A model generated the notes under the pieces. It was not told where the DNA came from. It did no database searches and saw only the letters and a program-made list of their open reading frames with translations. A stretch of 64,000 nt of DNA from Mesorhizobium sp. (GTDB lineage: Bacteria > Pseudomonadota > Alphaproteobacteria > Rhizobiales > Rhizobiaceae): assembly GCF_024710845.1 (NCBI RefSeq), contig NZ_JANJTZ010000034.1:36878-100877 (forward strand), read 5' to 3'. A program made the translations under genes and the position numbers. Of this stretch, positions 18,043 to 27,498 are shown piece after piece. Position 1 is the stretch's first letter. Every line of letters begins with the position of its first letter.

Positions 18043-18834
18043 TCACGCACAAACCCTGTTCCGCCCGAGCCGCTTCGCCTCGTAGAGCATGCGGTCGGCG
18101 CGGCGATAGAACTGTTCGGCGTTTTCCTTGCCGTCCCAGATCGCGATGCCGACGCTCGTCGTCACCCTCAGACGGACGTTCCCGGTGGTCACGCTCAGCG
18201 ACGCGATCGCCTTTCGGATGCGCTCGGCGAGCTTGATAAGCATGTCGGTGTCCATGTTCGGAGCAACCACCGCGAACTCCTCGCCGCCGAGCCGGGCGAC
18301 CACGTCGTGGTAGCGCGTGAACTCGCGCAGGCAGCCGGCCACCACCCTCAGCACCTCGTCGCCAACGTCATGCCCATGCGTGTCGTTGACCGACTTGAAA
18401 TGATCGAGGTCGAGGACGAGAAGCCCGACGGGTTTGCCGATGCGCCGGAACTCCTCAAGATACTCGCGCAGCGCATCGTCGAAATAGCGCCGGTTCTGCA
18501 TGCCTGTGAGGCTGTCCGTCAGAGCCGCATGTTCCAGCGTCTCGGACCGCGCGCTGAGCGATTCGGTCATGGCGCGCAGCTTGCCCTCTTCGCGCACCTG
18601 CTTTCGGATCAGGGGATAGATGAAGAACATGCCGAAGATGTTGGCCGTCGCCAGCAGGACCCCGGTGCCGAAGATGATCCGTCCAAGCTGGGCCAGGTTG
18701 CCGCCGAGTTGCGCCGGATCGCGTGTCTCGCCCGCAATCGCCAGAATCGAATAGCCGTAAGCGAGGCATCCGCCGGCGACGAGCACCAGCGCGATGAACA
18801 CGAAAAAAGCCGATTCCGATTTATGGAAACGCAT
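18043..18834 (-). CDS. Membrane-bound diguanylate cyclase (GGDEF)
   Basis: A 263-residue protein. Two transmembrane helices at about residues 9-33 and 52-75 flank a short external loop. A coiled linker (EGKLRAMTESLSARSETLEHA) leads to the GGDEF domain, which starts at DSLTGMQNRRYF. The active motif is GGEEF at 183-187 and the product-inhibition site RYHD at 174-177 has exact spacing. It should make cyclic di-GMP from two GTP and be feedback-inhibited. No EAL domain is present. PilZ genes at the start of the window are possible receptors, but the distance gives no direct support. Confidence 0.92.
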   Translation of the reverse strand: MRFHKSESAFFVFIALVLVAGGCLAYGYSILAIAGETRDPAQLGGNLAQLGRIIFGTGVLLATANIFGMFFIYPLIRKQVREEGKLRAMTESLSARSETLEHAALTDSLTGMQNRRYFDDALREYLEEFRRIGKPVGLLVLDLDHFKSVNDTHGHDVGDEVLRVVAGCLREFTRYHDVVARLGGEEFAVVAPNMDTDMLIKLAERIRKAIASLSVTTGNVRLRVTTSVGIAIWDGKENAEQFYRRADRMLYEAKRLGRNRVCA

Positions 18835-18938
18835 TATCCCCTCAGGCAGCGCCGACCCTTTCTATTTCAAACCGGTCCGTTCGCAACACCTAATGCCACA
18901 ACCTCCGCTTGAATATGTGCCTTTAGGTCAACAAAGCT

Positions 18939-19907
18939 TTATTTCCCGAGAAGATGGCGCAACCCCGATGCGTCGCCACCCGCGGGAAGCCTGACCCATT
19001 GTGCGCCGAGTTGGTTACGAAACCACGTAAGTTGTCGCTTGGCATATTGGCGGGTAGCCGCCTGTACCTTCGAAACCGCTTCGGAAAGTTCGCTCGTTCC
19101 GTCCAGGTACTCGCCGAATTCCGGCACGCCGATCGCCTTCATGGCCGGCAGCGCCGGATCGAGGCCGAGCGCGCGGATCTGCCTCACTTCCTCGACTGCG
19201 CCTTCCTCCACCATCCGCTCGACCCGGGCATCGATGCGCCGGTGCAGCAGCGCCCGGTCAATATCGGTCACCAGGCAGGTCGCCGTCGCCGGATCGACCA
19301 GCGGAACCCCGAGTTGCGCCTGCCAATCCCTGATCGAGCGGCCCGACGCCTCGAGGACCTCGAGCGCGCGCGCGATCCTCTGCCCGTCGGTCGCGCGCAA
19401 CGCCAGGGCCGTTTCCGGATCGCGCTCGGCCAGGATGGAGTGCAGACGCTCGGCGCCGTCGCGAAGGAGCCGGTCGCGCCATGAGTCCCTGATTGCGGCG
19501 GGAATGTCAGGCATCTCCGCCAGTCCCCCGAGCAGCGCACGGAAGTAAAGTCCCGTCCCGCCGACGAAAATCGCGGGCCGACCCTCGAGGTCGCCGCCGG
19601 CGGTCAACTTTTCGACGTCGCGCGTCCACTCGCCGGTCGAATAGGCCACCGACGGATGCAGGTGCCCGTAGAGGTGATGAGGCGCGGCGCGCAGGTCCTC
19701 GATACCGGGCCGCGCCGTCAGCACACGCAGCACGTCGTAGACCTGCATCGAATCGGCGTTGACGATCGCGCCGCCGGTCAGTCGCGCCACCTCGAGCGCC
19801 AGAGCCGACTTGCCGCTCGCCGTCGCTCCCGCTATCAGGACCGCGCCCTTGAGCGGCAATCCGCCGCCTGCCGCGCCGGGATTCCGTATGACCTCTTTCG
19901 TCGCCAC
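18939..19907 (-). CDS. miaA: tRNA dimethylallyltransferase
   Basis: A 322-residue enzyme that adds a dimethylallyl group to A37 of tRNAs reading UNN codons. It has the P-loop GATASGKS, the DSMQVY motif, the PHHLYGHLHPSVAYSTGEW region, GGTGLYFRALLGGL, and the C-terminal RQYAKRQLTWFRNQ signature. The start is uncertain: a GTG at 19907 gives a typical length but overlaps the 5' end of the divergent serB by 20 bp, while a TTG at 19859 removes the overlap and begins just before the P-loop strand. A longer open frame through serB antisense is not real. Confidence 0.93.
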   Translation of the reverse strand: MATKEVIRNPGAAGGGLPLKGAVLIAGATASGKSALALEVARLTGGAIVNADSMQVYDVLRVLTARPGIEDLRAAPHHLYGHLHPSVAYSTGEWTRDVEKLTAGGDLEGRPAIFVGGTGLYFRALLGGLAEMPDIPAAIRDSWRDRLLRDGAERLHSILAERDPETALALRATDGQRIARALEVLEASGRSIRDWQAQLGVPLVDPATATCLVTDIDRALLHRRIDARVERMVEEGAVEEVRQIRALGLDPALPAMKAIGVPEFGEYLDGTSELSEAVSKVQAATRQYAKRQLTWFRNQLGAQWVRLPAGGDASGLRHLLGK

Positions 19908-20778
19908 CCTGATCTCGCATCCCTCGCGGCCTGCGCTCACCGCGGACCTCGCGAATAGCGCCTGCCGCACCGTCGGCGCAAGCGCGCCGGTCTGGCTGGC
20001 GCAGGGTGTCGCCTGCGATATCCAGCTTCCCGATTCCCTTTCGGCCGCCGATGCAACCGCCGCACTTGCCGGCACACTCGCGGGCACCGCGGTCGATATC
20101 GCGGTGCAGCAAGTGCACAATCGTCGCAAGCAACTTCTGATTGCTGACATGGATTCGACGATGATTGACCAGGAATGCATCGACGAGCTCGCCGATCTGG
20201 TCGGGCTCAAGGAGCATGTGGCGGCGATCACGGCACGCTCGATGAACGGCGAAATCGCTTTCGAGCCGGCGTTGCGCGAGCGTGTCGCGCTGCTGAAAGG
20301 CCTGCCCGCGAGCGTCGTCGGCGACGTGATCGCCAGCCGCATCACGCTCGCGTCCGGCGGCAAGGCGCTGGTGCGGACCATGCGCGCCAATGGCGCCTGG
20401 ACCGCGCTCGTATCAGGCGGCTTCACCGTATTCACCGGTCCGGTCGCAGCGATGATCGGCTTCGACGAGAATATCGCCAATGTCCTGCACGAAACCGAGG
20501 GCAGGCTCGCCGGAACGGTCGCCGAGCCGATCCTCGGCCGCGCGGCCAAGGCTGAAGCCCTTGCCTCGATCTCGGCCCGGCTCGGCATCTCGCCGGCGCA
20601 GGCCATCGCCGTTGGCGACGGCGCCAACGACCTGGACATGCTGCGCCTCGCCGGCACAGGGGTCGCCCTCCACGCCAAGCCGGCGGTCGCTGCCCAGGCG
20701 AAGATTCGCATCGACCATGGCGACCTGACGGCCCTGCTCTATCTGCAGGGTTACCGGCAGTCCGAGTTCCGCGACTGA
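19888..20778 (+). CDS. serB: Phosphoserine phosphatase
   Basis: A 296-residue HAD-superfamily phosphatase for the last step of serine synthesis. The nucleophile motif DMDST has Asp87 and Asp89, followed by motif II SGGF and the motif III/IV region AVGDGANDLDMLRLAGTGVALHAKP. An N-terminal extension of about 80 residues resembles the ACT-like domain seen in SerB proteins. It is divergent from miaA with overlapping 5' ends. A Rho-independent-like hairpin follows the stop. The start ATG has only a weak ribosome site (GGGA). Confidence 0.95.
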   Translation: MTSFVATLISHPSRPALTADLANSACRTVGASAPVWLAQGVACDIQLPDSLSAADATAALAGTLAGTAVDIAVQQVHNRRKQLLIADMDSTMIDQECIDELADLVGLKEHVAAITARSMNGEIAFEPALRERVALLKGLPASVVGDVIASRITLASGGKALVRTMRANGAWTALVSGGFTVFTGPVAAMIGFDENIANVLHETEGRLAGTVAEPILGRAAKAEALASISARLGISPAQAIAVGDGANDLDMLRLAGTGVALHAKPAVAAQAKIRIDHGDLTALLYLQGYRQSEFRD

Positions 20779-20797
20779 GCATCCCCCCGCAAATGCA

Positions 20798-20821
20798 AAG
20801 GGGCGGCCGAAGCCGCCCCTT
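20798..20821. terminator. Bidirectional terminator between serB and degP
   Basis: A perfect 10-bp stem AAGGGGCGGC / GCCGCCCCTT with a CGAA tetraloop, 20 bp after the serB stop and 25 bp before the end of degP on the opposite strand. A and T residues at the stem ends suit both directions. Confidence 0.65.
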
Positions 20822-20845
20822 GAGACCGTGCCGAAGCCTTTCGGC

Positions 20846-22363
20846 TCAATTCATCGGCACCGGCACGAAGCGCAGCTCGCCGGACTTCGACGCGAGCATC
20901 AGAAGCGCGCTCTTGCGGCCCTGCCCTTTCAGCGTGTTGATCCGGTCGAGCACGTCCTTCGGCGTCGATACGGATTCCTGGGCGATCTCGGCAATCACGT
21001 CGCCGGCCACGACGCCCTTTTCCGCCGCGGGCGAATTCGGGTTGACCTCGGTGACGACCACGCCGCTCACGTCCTTGGAGATGCCGAACTTTGTGCGCAG
21101 CTCCTCGTCCAGCTCGCCGACCGTCATGCCGAGCACATTCGCGGTCGCCACGGGTGCGTCCTCGCCCTGCTCCAGCTTTCCGGCGTCCTCGTCGGTGGAG
21201 GCAAGCTTCTCCCCATCCTCGAGGCGGCCGAGCGTCACCGATACGGTCTGTTCCTTGCCCTCGCGGACGATGACCACCTCGACGCTCTTGCCGACCGGGC
21301 TCTCCGCCACCGCGCGCGGCAGGTCGTTCATCGCCTTGATGTCGCGCCCGTCGAACTTGATGATTACGTCGCCGGCCTGGATCGTGCCGTTGTCGACCGG
21401 TCCGCCCTTGATCACGCCGGACACCAGCGCGCCCTTGGCCGAGCTCATGCCGAGGCTCTCGGCGATCTCGTCCGACACTTCCTGGATCCTGACGCCGAGC
21501 CAGCCGCGCGACGTCTGGCCGAACTCCCGCAACTGGCTGACCACGCCCGACGCCATCTTGGCGGGGATCGAGAAGCCGATGCCGATCGACCCACCCGACG
21601 GCGAGATGATCGCGGTGTTGATCCCGATGACTTCGCCGTACATGTTGAACAGCGGACCGCCGGAGTTGCCGCGGTTGATCGCGGCGTCGGTCTGAATGAA
21701 GTCGTCATAGGGCCCGGCATTGATGTCGCGGTTGCGCGCCGAGACTATGCCGACGGTCACCGTGCCGCCGAGGCCGAACGGATTGCCGATCGCCATCACC
21801 CAGTCGCCGACGCGCAGCTTGTCAGAATCGCCGAACTTGACGGCCTTGAGCTTCTTCAGCTTCGGGTCGACCTCCAGTACCGCGATGTCCGTCTTGGTGT
21901 CGCGGCCCTTGAGCGTCGCTTTCAGCTTCGATCCGTCGGAGAAGTTGATCTCGATCTCGTCCGCGTCGGCGATCACGTGGTTGTTGGTGACGATGATGCC
22001 GGCCTCTGCGTCCAGAACGAAACCTGAGCCGAGCGACTGTACTTTCTGGCTGCCGCCGCCCTCGCCGCCACGGTTCTTGAAATAGTCGTCGAAGAAATCC
22101 TGGAAGGGCGATCCCTCCGGCAGCTCCGGCGGCTTCACCCCCGGCTCTTCGCTTCCGGCGACGGTCTGCGAGGTCGAGATGTTCACCACCGATTCGAGCA
22201 GCCCTTCGGCCAGATCGGCGACCGAGGCGGGGCCGTTCGGCTGGGCCAGCTGCGCAAACGCGGGCGATAGCGCCATCGGCGCCGCGGCGAGACCCAGGGC
22301 ACCGGCGATCAGCGATGCGCCGACGGCACGCCGAAACCGGGTGAAATTCATGGCTGCGTTCAT
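20846..22363 (-). CDS. degP: DegP/DegQ-type periplasmic serine protease (Do family)
   Basis: A 505-residue trypsin-like protease with two PDZ domains. A signal peptide ends near residue 37. The catalytic triad is His129 (IIVTNNHV), Asp159 (KTDIAV) and Ser234 (RGNSGGPLFN). PDZ1 starts near GWLGVRIQEVSDEIAESLG and PDZ2 near GMTVGELDEELR. It degrades or refolds damaged envelope proteins. The ATG at 22363 has AGAGG upstream; the frame continues upstream without support. It ends the thyA-DUF4424-folA-hflK-hflC-DUF2065-degP series, consistent with a shared role in membrane protein quality control. Confidence 0.95.
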   Translation of the reverse strand: MNAAMNFTRFRRAVGASLIAGALGLAAAPMALSPAFAQLAQPNGPASVADLAEGLLESVVNISTSQTVAGSEEPGVKPPELPEGSPFQDFFDDYFKNRGGEGGGSQKVQSLGSGFVLDAEAGIIVTNNHVIADADEIEINFSDGSKLKATLKGRDTKTDIAVLEVDPKLKKLKAVKFGDSDKLRVGDWVMAIGNPFGLGGTVTVGIVSARNRDINAGPYDDFIQTDAAINRGNSGGPLFNMYGEVIGINTAIISPSGGSIGIGFSIPAKMASGVVSQLREFGQTSRGWLGVRIQEVSDEIAESLGMSSAKGALVSGVIKGGPVDNGTIQAGDVIIKFDGRDIKAMNDLPRAVAESPVGKSVEVVIVREGKEQTVSVTLGRLEDGEKLASTDEDAGKLEQGEDAPVATANVLGMTVGELDEELRTKFGISKDVSGVVVTEVNPNSPAAEKGVVAGDVIAEIAQESVSTPKDVLDRINTLKGQGRKSALLMLASKSGELRFVPVPMN

Positions 22364-22508
22364 AAGGATGCCTCTTGTGGGGCTGCCGTTCGGGACAAGG
22401 ATGAGGCCGGCCGCCGGCCGGGATGTTTGTCCGCAAGAATTACGGCGCGTTTGCGGCTTCGTCACGCACCGACGGCGGCGACAAGACCCACACTCCGTAA
22501 ATCCTGCG

Positions 22509-22694
22509 TTACCCGCGCGCCAGCCAGACGATGAAGACACCGGCCGCGATGGCGATGAGTCCCGCGATCCGTAGCAGATTCTCCGGCGCGTGCGTCGCTT
22601 CCGCGGCCATGCGCTTCGCAAAGGCGGGAAAGCCTCCGTAGAGGAGGCCTTCGATCACCAGCACGAGCCCGAGGGCCGCGACGAAGTCCTGCAC
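22509..22694 (-). CDS. DUF2065 small membrane protein
   Basis: A 61-residue protein with two transmembrane helices (FVAALGLVLVIEGLLYGGFPAFA and LLRIAGLIAIAAGVFIVWLAR) separated by a short charged loop. It matches the DUF2065 family, whose genes nearly always follow hflKC in proteobacteria. It starts 9 bp after hflC ends, so it is co-transcribed and may be a small partner of the HflKC complex. No biochemical role is known. Confidence 0.9.
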   Translation of the reverse strand: MQDFVAALGLVLVIEGLLYGGFPAFAKRMAAEATHAPENLLRIAGLIAIAAGVFIVWLARG

Positions 22695-22703
22695 GCCGGC
22701 CGC

Positions 22704-23651
22704 CTATTGGGCGGCCGGTGCGGGGATCGCGCTGGTGGCGCCGGGTGCCGGCGCCGGAGTTGGCGTGCCTGCGTTTCCGCCCGAGTCCTGGAAATACTTG
22801 AAGAACTCGGAATCCGGCGACAGCACCATCGTCGTGCCGGAATTCTGCAGCGCGGCCGTGTAGGCCGCCATCGAGCGGTAGAACTCGAAGAAGCCCGGGT
22901 CGCGCTGGAACGCGTCGGCGAAGATCCCGTTGCGCTGGGCTTCGCCCTCGCCTCGCAGAATCTCCGATTCCTTGTTCGCCTCGGCGACGATCTCGACGAC
23001 CTCGCGGTCGGCTCGCGCGCGGATGCGCTGTGCCGCTTCGCGACCACGCGCCCTCAACCGCTCCGCCTCCGCCAGACGTTCGGCTTTCATGCGGTCGTAG
23101 GTCTGCTGGGAGACTTCCTGCGTGAGATCGGTGCGACGGATGCGGACGTCCTCGATCTTCAGCCCGAGCGAGGTCGCGTCGGGACGAAGCTGGTCGCGCA
23201 CTTCGCGCATCATCGATGCGCGCTCTTCAGACAGCGCGGATTCGAAGCCGCGCAGGCCGTAGACCCGGCGCAGCGCCGCGTCGAGACGGGTGCGCAGGCG
23301 CAGCTCGGCGGTGTTGACGTCGCCCGAAACCGCCTGCCGGAAAACCCGCGGATCGTCGATTCGGAAGGCGACGAAGGCGTCGACCTCGTAGAACTTGCCG
23401 CCGGAAACCTGGACGCGGATGTTGTCGAGGTCGAAGCGCAGCAGCCGGTCATCGATGATCTGGACCGTATCGGCGTCGAGGAAGCCGAACGGCGCCTTGA
23501 AGTAGATGCCGGGCTCGGTCTTGACGTCGACGATCTCGCCGAAGCGCAGAACGATTGCCTGCTGGCGCTCGTTGACGATGAAGAAGGAAGAAAACGCGAC
23601 GAGCAGCACGATGACGGCTGCGACCGCTATTGCAGTGAAACGGTTGGCCAT
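22704..23651 (-). CDS. hflC: HflC, SPFH-domain modulator of FtsH
   Basis: A 315-residue type II membrane protein. One N-terminal transmembrane helix (FTAIAVAAVIVLLVAFSSFFIV) precedes the SPFH/band-7 domain (RQQAIVLRFGEIVDVKTEPGIYFKAPF) and a long coiled-coil (RLAEAERLRARGREAAQRIRARADREV). With HflK it forms a cage around the FtsH protease and tunes membrane protein turnover. Its start overlaps the hflK stop as TGATG, implying translational coupling. The C-terminus is proline/alanine-rich and variable. Confidence 0.96.
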   Translation of the reverse strand: MANRFTAIAVAAVIVLLVAFSSFFIVNERQQAIVLRFGEIVDVKTEPGIYFKAPFGFLDADTVQIIDDRLLRFDLDNIRVQVSGGKFYEVDAFVAFRIDDPRVFRQAVSGDVNTAELRLRTRLDAALRRVYGLRGFESALSEERASMMREVRDQLRPDATSLGLKIEDVRIRRTDLTQEVSQQTYDRMKAERLAEAERLRARGREAAQRIRARADREVVEIVAEANKESEILRGEGEAQRNGIFADAFQRDPGFFEFYRSMAAYTAALQNSGTTMVLSPDSEFFKYFQDSGGNAGTPTPAPAPGATSAIPAPAAQ

Positions 23652-24748
23652 CAGTTGTTTCCTCCGGTCGCGCGCTTCTGTAGCTCGGGGAGCGGGAGGT
23701 AGGGCACGACGCCCGGCCCGCCCTGCTCGACGATCACCTTGGTGGAGCCCTGCAGCACCTTTTCCATCGTTTCGAGGAACAGTCGCTTGCGGGTCACGTC
23801 CGGAGCCTTGGCGTATTCGTCGTAGACCGAGATGAAGCGCTGCGCCTCACCCTGGGCTTCCTGCACGACACGGTTCTTGTAGGCCGCCGCCTCTTCTCTG
23901 ATCTGCGCCGCCTGGCCTCGCGCCTGGCCGAGCTTCTCGTTGGAATATTTGTTCGATTCCTCGACGAAGCGGTCCTCGTCCTGTTCGGCGCGCTGCACCT
24001 CATCGAACGCGTCGGCCACCTCGCGCGGCGGAGCCGCGTCCTCGATCGAAATCGCGTTGATCGCCAGTCCGGCTCCGTACTGGTCGAGCGTGCTCTGGAT
24101 GATCGTGCGCACCGACTCGGCGATGCCCTGGCGGTCGTCGCGGAAGATGTCCTGCGCCGGTCGCCGGCCGACGGCCTCGCGCATCGCGCTCTCGGCCACC
24201 TGCCGGACGGTCTCCTCCGGCCCGGCGACATTGAACAGGAACTGGCGCGGATCGGCGACCTGATAGGCGACCGAGAACTTGACGTTGACGATGTTCTGGT
24301 CGCCCGAGAGCATCAGGCCGGCTGTGTTGCTGTTGCCTTCGCTGCCGATGTTGACCAGACGCTCCGCCGTCTTGGCGATCTCGACCGTCTCGACCGGCCA
24401 CCAATGGAAATGCAGGCCCGGCCGGGACAGTTCTTCCTTCGGCTTGCCGAAACGCAGTTCGACACCAACCTCGTCGGGCTGCACGGTATAGATCGACTGG
24501 AAGGCCCAGAGCCCGACCAGAACGGCCAGGCCGAGGCCGACAAACGCCGGATTGAAGCCGCCGCCGCCGGGCAGCGCCTTCTTCAGACGGTCCTGACCCC
24601 GGCGGATGATCTCTTCGAGGTCGGGCGGAGTGTTCTGCGGACCACCCGGTCCGCGCGGTCCCTGGCCCCATGGCCCTCCGCCGTTACCGCCACCGCCCCA
24701 CGGGCCGCCGCCACCGCCGCTGCCACCGCTCTGATTATTCCAGGGCAT
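23651..24748 (-). CDS. hflK: HflK, SPFH-domain modulator of FtsH
   Basis: A 365-residue partner of HflC. A glycine-rich cytoplasmic N-terminus (about 45 residues of G, P, W and N) precedes a transmembrane helix (FNPAFVGLGLAVLVGLWAFQSIY) and an SPFH domain (VQPDEVGVELRFGKPKEELSRPGLHFHWWPVE). The coiled region KYSNEKLGQARGQAAQIREEAAAYKN follows. The ATG at 24748 has AAGAGGAA upstream; the longer in-frame N-terminus is not supported. It is coupled to hflC through the overlapping stop/start. Confidence 0.96.
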   Translation of the reverse strand: MPWNNQSGGSGGGGGPWGGGGNGGGPWGQGPRGPGGPQNTPPDLEEIIRRGQDRLKKALPGGGGFNPAFVGLGLAVLVGLWAFQSIYTVQPDEVGVELRFGKPKEELSRPGLHFHWWPVETVEIAKTAERLVNIGSEGNSNTAGLMLSGDQNIVNVKFSVAYQVADPRQFLFNVAGPEETVRQVAESAMREAVGRRPAQDIFRDDRQGIAESVRTIIQSTLDQYGAGLAINAISIEDAAPPREVADAFDEVQRAEQDEDRFVEESNKYSNEKLGQARGQAAQIREEAAAYKNRVVQEAQGEAQRFISVYDEYAKAPDVTRKRLFLETMEKVLQGSTKVIVEQGGPGVVPYLPLPELQKRATGGNN

Positions 24749-24945
24749 GAAATTCCTCTTGTTGCGAAACCACCCACCTCGGTTGGACCCGCGGCGTGTT
24801 CTTGTTGAGACGGTTATAGGGATGCGCCGACGGGCTTTCAACGCGAGCCGGCCAAATAGGGCGGAAATCGGCTGCGACTCTTCGTGAAAAGCGGTCGCGA
24901 CGTCAAAGCAAGCGCGGTTTCATCGCCCGACCGCGCGTCTTCGCC

Positions 24946-25452
24946 CTATTTCCGCTCGTAGACGCAATAGCGTGTCGCGTGGCTGTCGCGCTCGCCGGCG
25001 GGCACATCCTCGCAGTCCGTCGCCGTCCAGACAGCCGGATTGATCGCCGGGAATTTAGTGTCCCCCGCCGGCTCCGCGAGCACGTGGGTGATGCAAAGCC
25101 GGTCGGCAATCGGCATCGCCTGGGCATAGATCTCGCCGCCGCCGATCACCGCGATCTCCTCGACACCGGCCATGCACCGGCCCCTGACGGTGGCGAGCGT
25201 GATCGCGTCCTGAAGCGAGCCGACCGCTTCGACCCCCTCGTGCGACCATCCGCGGTCGCGGGTGACGACGATGTTCAGGCGTCCCGGCAATGGCTTGCCG
25301 ATGCCCTCGAAAGTCTTGCGGCCCATGATGATCGGGCGGCCCATCGTGCCCGCCTTGAAGCGCTTCAGGTCGCTCGAGAGACGCCAGGGCAACCCGCCGT
25401 CGGTGCCGATGATGCCGTTCTCGGCGACGGCCGCGTGGATGACCAGCCTCAT
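24946..25452 (-). CDS. folA: Dihydrofolate reductase
   Basis: A 168-residue type I DHFR that makes tetrahydrofolate with NADPH. Characteristic segments are the N-terminal VAENGIIGTDGGLPW with the Met20-loop region, PIIMGRKTFEGIGKPLPGRLNIVVTRD, and AVIGGGEIYAQAMPIADRLCITHV. It is 3 bp downstream of the DUF4424 gene and in the same direction as thyA, which uses and oxidises the folate cofactor, so the metabolic link is direct. The hflK gene follows about 200 bp later. Confidence 0.96.
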   Translation of the reverse strand: MRLVIHAAVAENGIIGTDGGLPWRLSSDLKRFKAGTMGRPIIMGRKTFEGIGKPLPGRLNIVVTRDRGWSHEGVEAVGSLQDAITLATVRGRCMAGVEEIAVIGGGEIYAQAMPIADRLCITHVLAEPAGDTKFPAINPAVWTATDCEDVPAGERDSHATRYCVYERK

Positions 25453-25455
25453 CGT

Positions 25456-26460
25456 CTACTGCGCCGGAAGCTTTTCGAGGATCAGGATTTCGATGTCCTT
25501 CTGCGGATAGAAATCCTCCGCGGTCATCTCGAACGTGGTCGGACCCGTCTTCTTCACGCCCTCGCCGCAGAAGCTGACCAGCGAATCCTTCTTGCCCTTG
25601 TCGATGGTCAGCTTGAACTTGCCGATATTGGCCGCCCAGTTGCCGCCGGTGGTGAGCACGTAGGAGATCCAGTTTTCGTAATAGGGCGTGACGTTCTCCT
25701 CCGCCGCGTCGACCGCCTTCTGCACCGCCCGCTCGAAGGCGCCGTCTATGCAATATTTCTGCCGGTAGAGGTCGCGCTGCTCGCCGCCGACCGCACCGTC
25801 CGTGACGAAGGTCAGCCCGACGGTTGCGCCGACGCTGGGCTTGTAGGTATGGCGGACGTCGATCTCCTTGCCTTTCGGAAAGCTCATCTTCCACCAGTAG
25901 GTCGATTTCAGCGTCCAGAACGGGATGGTGTGATCCTTCATCCCCTCGCCGACATCATAGGTGTCGATCATCACGATGCCGCGCGAGATCCAGTCGGCTC
26001 GCTTGCCGTTCGGCAGCTTCGCGAGCGCCTCTTCGGCCGCCTCGCCAAAGGGAAGAAGCGGAATGCCGGCCGCCTTCAGTTCGTCGGTGACATCGACCTC
26101 CGCCGCGAAGGCGCGCTGGTCGAGCGTCGGCTGGAGCGGCTTGCCGTCCACCGTCACGGTGAAGTCGAGGAAATTGTCGGACGCTATGTCGGGAATCGAG
26201 ACATTGGCATAGGGATTGGCCTCGATGTCCGGCATCGGAAACGCCACCACGCTTTCCACGTCGGCCTCGGAGATGTTGCGGAATTTATAGGCGACCCGCA
26301 CCTCCTCTGGCGAGATGAACAGATCCTCGCTCTCCATCGCCACCGCGTCGGTGCGCACGAAGATCAGCCCGCCGGTGCCGAGCTGCGCCGTCGTGTCGTT
26401 GGCGAGGGCGGGCGAGCAGACGAGGGCGGAAAGGATGGACGCGGCAAAGAAGTTTCGCAT
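25456..26460 (-). CDS. DUF4424 periplasmic protein
   Basis: A 334-residue protein with a signal peptide (MRNFFAASILSALVCSPALAN) and a mature domain matching DUF4424. It begins DTTAQLGTGGLIFVRTDAVAMESEDLFISPEEVRV, and the family-typical SEADVESVVAFPMPDIEA and WWKMSFPKGKEIDVRHTYKPSVG follow. The pattern suggests a beta-rich, cell-envelope protein. It sits between thyA and folA with tight spacing to folA (3 bp), yet has no obvious folate role. The function is unknown. Confidence 0.85.
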   Translation of the reverse strand: MRNFFAASILSALVCSPALANDTTAQLGTGGLIFVRTDAVAMESEDLFISPEEVRVAYKFRNISEADVESVVAFPMPDIEANPYANVSIPDIASDNFLDFTVTVDGKPLQPTLDQRAFAAEVDVTDELKAAGIPLLPFGEAAEEALAKLPNGKRADWISRGIVMIDTYDVGEGMKDHTIPFWTLKSTYWWKMSFPKGKEIDVRHTYKPSVGATVGLTFVTDGAVGGEQRDLYRQKYCIDGAFERAVQKAVDAAEENVTPYYENWISYVLTTGGNWAANIGKFKLTIDKGKKDSLVSFCGEGVKKTGPTTFEMTAEDFYPQKDIEILILEKLPAQ

Positions 26461-26583
26461 GAAGATGATCCAGGTATTTAGAAGGCGCGGACGCGCGCCG
26501 GAGACAATCTACGTCCATTCCGCGGAAAAGTCGAAGCGCGTCAAGGCAGGCGATAGCGGAAAAAATCAAACTGTCGCCAGCAC

Positions 26584-27378
26584 TTAGACCGCGATCGGCG
26601 CCTTGATGCTGGGCTCCGCCTCGTAGCCCTCCAGCCGGAAATCCTCGTAGCTGAAGGAGAACAGGTCCGCCACCTCCGGATTGATCCACATCTTCGGCAG
26701 CGGCTTCGGCTTGCGGGTCAGTTGCAGGCGCGCCTGCATGAAGTGGTTCTGATAGAGATGCGCGTCGCCCAGCGTATGCACGAACTCGCCGGGCTTCAGC
26801 CCCGTCACCTGCGCCACCATCATCGTCAGCAGCGCATAGGAGGCGATGTTGAACGGTACGCCGAGGAAGATGTCCGCCGAACGCTGGTAGAGCTGGCACG
26901 ACAGCTTGCCGTCGGAGACGTAGAACTGGAACAGGCAGTGGCAGGGCGGCAGCGCCATCTCGTCCACTTCCGCCGGGTTCCAGGCCGAGACGATCAGCCG
27001 GCGCGAGTTCGGGTTTTTGCGGATCTGCTCGACGACCTTGGCGATCTGGTCGATCGTCCCGCCCTTGCCGTCCGGCCACGACCGCCACTGCGCGCCATAG
27101 ACCGGTCCGAGGTCGCCGTTCTCGTCGGCCCACTCGTCCCAGATCGTCACGCCATGCTCGTGCAGATAGGCGATATTCGTCTCGCCTTTCAGGAACCACA
27201 GCAATTCGTGGATGATCGACTTCAGGTGCAGCTTCTTGGTCGTCGTGACCGGAAAGCCCTCCGCAAGGTCGAAGCGCATCTGGTAGCCGAACACGCCGCG
27301 CGTGCCGGTGCCGGTCCGGTCGCCGCGGTCGAGGCCGGTGTCGAGGACATGCTGGAGAAGGTCGAGATACTGCTTCAT
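26584..27378 (-). CDS. thyA: Thymidylate synthase
   Basis: A 264-residue enzyme that methylates dUMP to dTMP using methylenetetrahydrofolate. The catalytic cysteine is Cys146 in [12 protein letters not shown]. The substrate-binding [19 protein letters not shown] and the N-terminal [19 protein letters not shown] are present. The length equals the E. coli enzyme. It is the first gene of the minus-strand folate/quality-control series and is divergent from ssrA. Confidence 0.97.
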   Translation of the reverse strand: MKQYLDLLQHVLDTGLDRGDRTGTGTRGVFGYQMRFDLAEGFPVTTTKKLHLKSIIHELLWFLKGETNIAYLHEHGVTIWDEWADENGDLGPVYGAQWRSWPDGKGGTIDQIAKVVEQIRKNPNSRRLIVSAWNPAEVDEMALPPCHCLFQFYVSDGKLSCQLYQRSADIFLGVPFNIASYALLTMMVAQVTGLKPGEFVHTLGDAHLYQNHFMQARLQLTRKPKPLPKMWINPEVADLFSFSYEDFRLEGYEAEPSIKAPIAV

Positions 27379-27498
27379 CGAGGCCGCCGATTCTGATCGG
27401 GACTACAATACAGGACAACCTGGCCGATGACACTCTTCCTCGACGGCTTTCCCCACCTTCGCCCCTTCCAATCCCCCTCGCCCGCCCCTATATTCCCT

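Noticed and set aside
19908..20711. N-terminal extension of miaA across serB
   Set aside because: It is antisense to the well-supported serB; MiaA starts just before its P-loop.
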